The position numbers and the translations under genes are program-made. A stretch of 36,273 bases of DNA from Bacteroidales bacterium. GTDB taxonomy: Bacteria > Bacteroidota > Bacteroidia > Bacteroidales > UBA932. This document shows, piece after piece, positions 34,813 through 36,273 of this stretch (positions within the stretch are counted from its first letter, which is position 1; every line of letters starts with the position of its first letter). The stretch lies in NCBI GenBank assembly GCA_017561765.1, contig JAFZBM010000042.1, forward strand, positions 1-36,273, written 5' to 3'. The notes under the pieces were generated by a model. It ran no database searches and was not told the origin of the DNA. It worked only from the letters and a program-made list of their open reading frames with translations.

Positions 34813-35309
34813 ATGTTGAGAAGAGAATAGGTTTGCTTTTGAAAGAACACGGCTGGACTCTCAGTGCGGCCGAGTCTTGTACGGGCGGTCGTATTTCGCA
34901 CATAATAACAACCGTCTCGGGCTCTTCTTCATATTATCTCGGTTCCGTAACTTCTTACGCAATATGCGTAAAGGAGCAGGTCCTGGGCGTTTCTTCCGAA
35001 ACAATTGCAGCGAATGGAGTTGTAAGCAGCGAGGTTGCCGCATCTATGGCCGAAGGCGTCCGCAAACTTATGGGCAGTACGTTCGCCGTCGCAACAACTG
35101 GTCTTGCGGAAGGCAGCGACGGACACTATCCCGAGGGTACTGTATGGCTGGGCGTAAGCAGTCCGGAGGGCACTTTTACCAGGCTTTTTCAAATTTCCGG
35201 AGAGCGGAAAGCAAATATAAGGCGTTTTACTACTGCTGCTCTATTGTTTTTGGAGCAAAATATCAAGATGCATATAAAACATTGTAAACAAGACAATAAA
35301 ACATTTTAG
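34809..35309 (+). CDS. CinA C-terminal/PncC-like nicotinamide-nucleotide amidase, divergent
   Basis: This 166-residue protein is a stand-alone CinA C-terminal domain. It has A-E-S-C-T-G-G-R-I-S-H near residue 20, G-S-S-S-Y-Y-L-G-S-V-T-S-Y, and a conserved Lys followed by L-G-V. PncC converts nicotinamide mononucleotide to nicotinate mononucleotide. Two signatures are altered: the Y-S-N-x-x-K segment reads Y-A-I-C-V-K, and T-G-I-A-G-P-G-G-G reads T-G-L-A-E-G-S-D-G. Activity is therefore uncertain. It is translationally coupled to the DHODH-like gene by ATGA. The last codons overlap the left part of the repeated 42-base element. Confidence 0.8.
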   Translation: MNVEKRIGLLLKEHGWTLSAAESCTGGRISHIITTVSGSSSYYLGSVTSYAICVKEQVLGVSSETIAANGVVSSEVAASMAEGVRKLMGSTFAVATTGLAEGSDGHYPEGTVWLGVSSPEGTFTRLFQISGERKANIRRFTTAALLFLEQNIKMHIKHCKQDNKTF

Positions 35310-35336
35310 TTATAGGGGTTAACATTTTTGTTAACG
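35295..35336 (+). repeat. Bipartite 42-base element, copy 2
   Basis: This copy has AATAAAACATT, 14 bases, then TAACATTTTTGTTAACG, as at 4590-4631. Here the right half is a perfect inverted repeat, GTTAACA and TGTTAAC around TTTT (35318-35335). It ends 15 bases before the ATG of the carboxyltransferase, and its left arm overlaps the last codons of the PncC-like gene. A regulatory site for the carboxyltransferase is the simplest reading. Confidence 0.5.
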
Positions 35337-35351
35337 AGCAAAGGCAACATT

Positions 35352-36273
35352 ATGAGCATTCAAGAAGACAAAATAAAGGCCCTTGTCGAGCGCCGGAAGA
35401 CTGCAAAACTTGGCGGAGGAGAGAAACGGATCGAGGCCCAGCATTCAAAAGGCAAGCTGACCGCCAGGGAAAGACTTGCCATGCTGCTGGATGAGGGCAG
35501 TTTCGAAGAGTTCGATATGTTCGTGCAACACCGCTGCACAAATTTCGGCATGGACGCAAGCCATATTGACGGCGACGGTGTCGTAACCGGTCAGGGAACA
35601 ATAGGCGGACGCCTGGTATTCGTTTTCGCGCAGGATTTTACCGTCAACGGCGGTTCCCTCAGCAAAACCATGTCGGAAAAGATTTGCAAGGTCATGGACA
35701 CGGCCGTCAAAGTCGGAGCTCCCGTTATAGGCTTGAACGACTCCGGCGGTGCGCGTATACAGGAAGGCATTGACGCCCTTGCCGGTTACGGCGAAATATT
35801 TGAACGAAATATCCTCTCCAGCGGCGTTATTCCGCAGATCAGCGTGATAATGGGGCCCTGCGCGGGAGGAGCGGTTTACTCCCCCGCCCTCACTGACTTC
35901 ACCCTTATGGTCGACAAGACCAGCTATATGTTCCTGACCGGACCTACGGTAGTGAAATCCGTAACGGGAGAAGATGTTACCCAGGAGGAACTCGGCGGAG
36001 CCTTCGTGCATTCCAGCAAATCTGGCGTGGCTCATTTCTCTGCTGATTCAGAGGAAGATGCGATATCCAAAATAAAGAAGTTGTTAAGCTTCCTCCCCCA
36101 GAACAACATGGAAGAGGCTCCCCTGCTTCCCACTTCAGATCCGGCAGGACGCACCGCCGACTATCTCAATTCCGTCATCCCGGACAACCCTAACAAGGCA
36201 TATGACATGTACGGCGTCATCGCGTCCATAGTCGACGACGGCGACTTCTTCGAAGTCCACCGGAATTTCGCCC
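35352..36273 (+). CDS. Acyl-CoA carboxylase beta / methylmalonyl-CoA decarboxylase alpha subunit (partial, runs off the end)
   Basis: The first 307 codons of a carboxyltransferase are present and open to the window end. A complete member is about 510-520 residues. Family marks are G-K-L-T-A-R-E-R-L near residue 34, [13 protein letters not shown] near 94-105, [25 protein letters not shown] and F-L-T-G-P. In Bacteroidota this subunit typically belongs to the biotin-dependent methylmalonyl-CoA decarboxylase or propionyl-CoA carboxylase of the succinate-propionate route. The remaining subunits would lie beyond the window. The repeated 42-base element is directly upstream. Confidence 0.9.
   Translation, partial: MSIQEDKIKALVERRKTAKLGGGEKRIEAQHSKGKLTARERLAMLLDEGSFEEFDMFVQHRCTNFGMDASHIDGDGVVTGQGTIGGRLVFVFAQDFTVNGGSLSKTMSEKICKVMDTAVKVGAPVIGLNDSGGARIQEGIDALAGYGEIFERNILSSGVIPQISVIMGPCAGGAVYSPALTDFTLMVDKTSYMFLTGPTVVKSVTGEDVTQEELGGAFVHSSKSGVAHFSADSEEDAISKIKKLLSFLPQNNMEEAPLLPTSDPAGRTADYLNSVIPDNPNKAYDMYGVIASIVDDGDFFEVHRNFA

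Overview
The window looks like a piece of a Bacteroidota (order Bacteroidales) chromosome of moderate G+C. Evidence seen directly: promoter -7 boxes of the Bacteroidota form TAnnTTTG sit just upstream of many starts, few genes carry an obvious Shine-Dalgarno sequence, and there are secreted beta-barrel proteins ending in an aromatic residue, a DUF5723-type outer-membrane protein and lipoprotein signals. Family knowledge adds a methylmalonyl-CoA decarboxylase/propionyl-CoA carboxylase-type carboxyltransferase and a cysteate synthase, the latter suggesting sulfonolipid producers such as Alistipes and relatives. The genus cannot be fixed from this sequence alone. Coding density is very high; there is no IS element, prophage, CRISPR array, tRNA or rRNA that I can see.

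Layout. 1-3161 (+): end of an outer-membrane protein, an M23 murein endopeptidase lipoprotein, trmO, and a SEC-C protein. 3163-4480 (-): an acidic hypothetical protein and a YpfJ-type zinc metallopeptidase. 4700-9793 (+): a four-gene operon of ketose-phosphate epimerase, glycerol-1-phosphate dehydrogenase-like enzyme, organophosphate transporter and secreted metallophosphoesterase. 9795-15196 (-): asd, a Kef-type antiporter, trpS and asnA. 15197-15586: a 390-base non-coding stretch with a strong hairpin and a candidate promoter. 15587-16270 (-): trmD, divergent from 16324-21415 (+): glutaminyl cyclase lipoprotein, DUF349 protein, yidC and yggS. 21427-24411 (-): a GNAT-like protein, rarA and rfbC. 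24489-25675 (+): two small outer-membrane barrel candidates. 25672-29340 (-): rlmD, a Na+/Ca2+ exchanger and cysteate synthase. 29488-30789 (+): DUF5723 protein. 30786-33166 (-): queA and an acyltransferase. 33167-33650: AT-rich non-coding DNA. 33651-36273 (+): an XRE regulator, a divergent DHODH/PncC pair, and an acyl-CoA carboxyltransferase that runs off the end.

How the genes may work together. Most are housekeeping: RNA modification (trmO, trmD, queA, rlmD), translation (trpS), amino-acid synthesis (asd, asnA), membrane insertion (yidC) and repair (rarA). The most coherent accessory unit is 4700-9793. I infer that a secreted phosphoesterase releases a polyol or sugar phosphate, an OPA-family carrier imports it, the dehydrogenase oxidises it and the epimerase feeds central metabolism. 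Other points worth a look are a 42-base bipartite element present twice, starts that abut promoter boxes (predicted leaderless mRNAs), and a translationally coupled DHODH/PncC pair in which both proteins have lost family signature residues.
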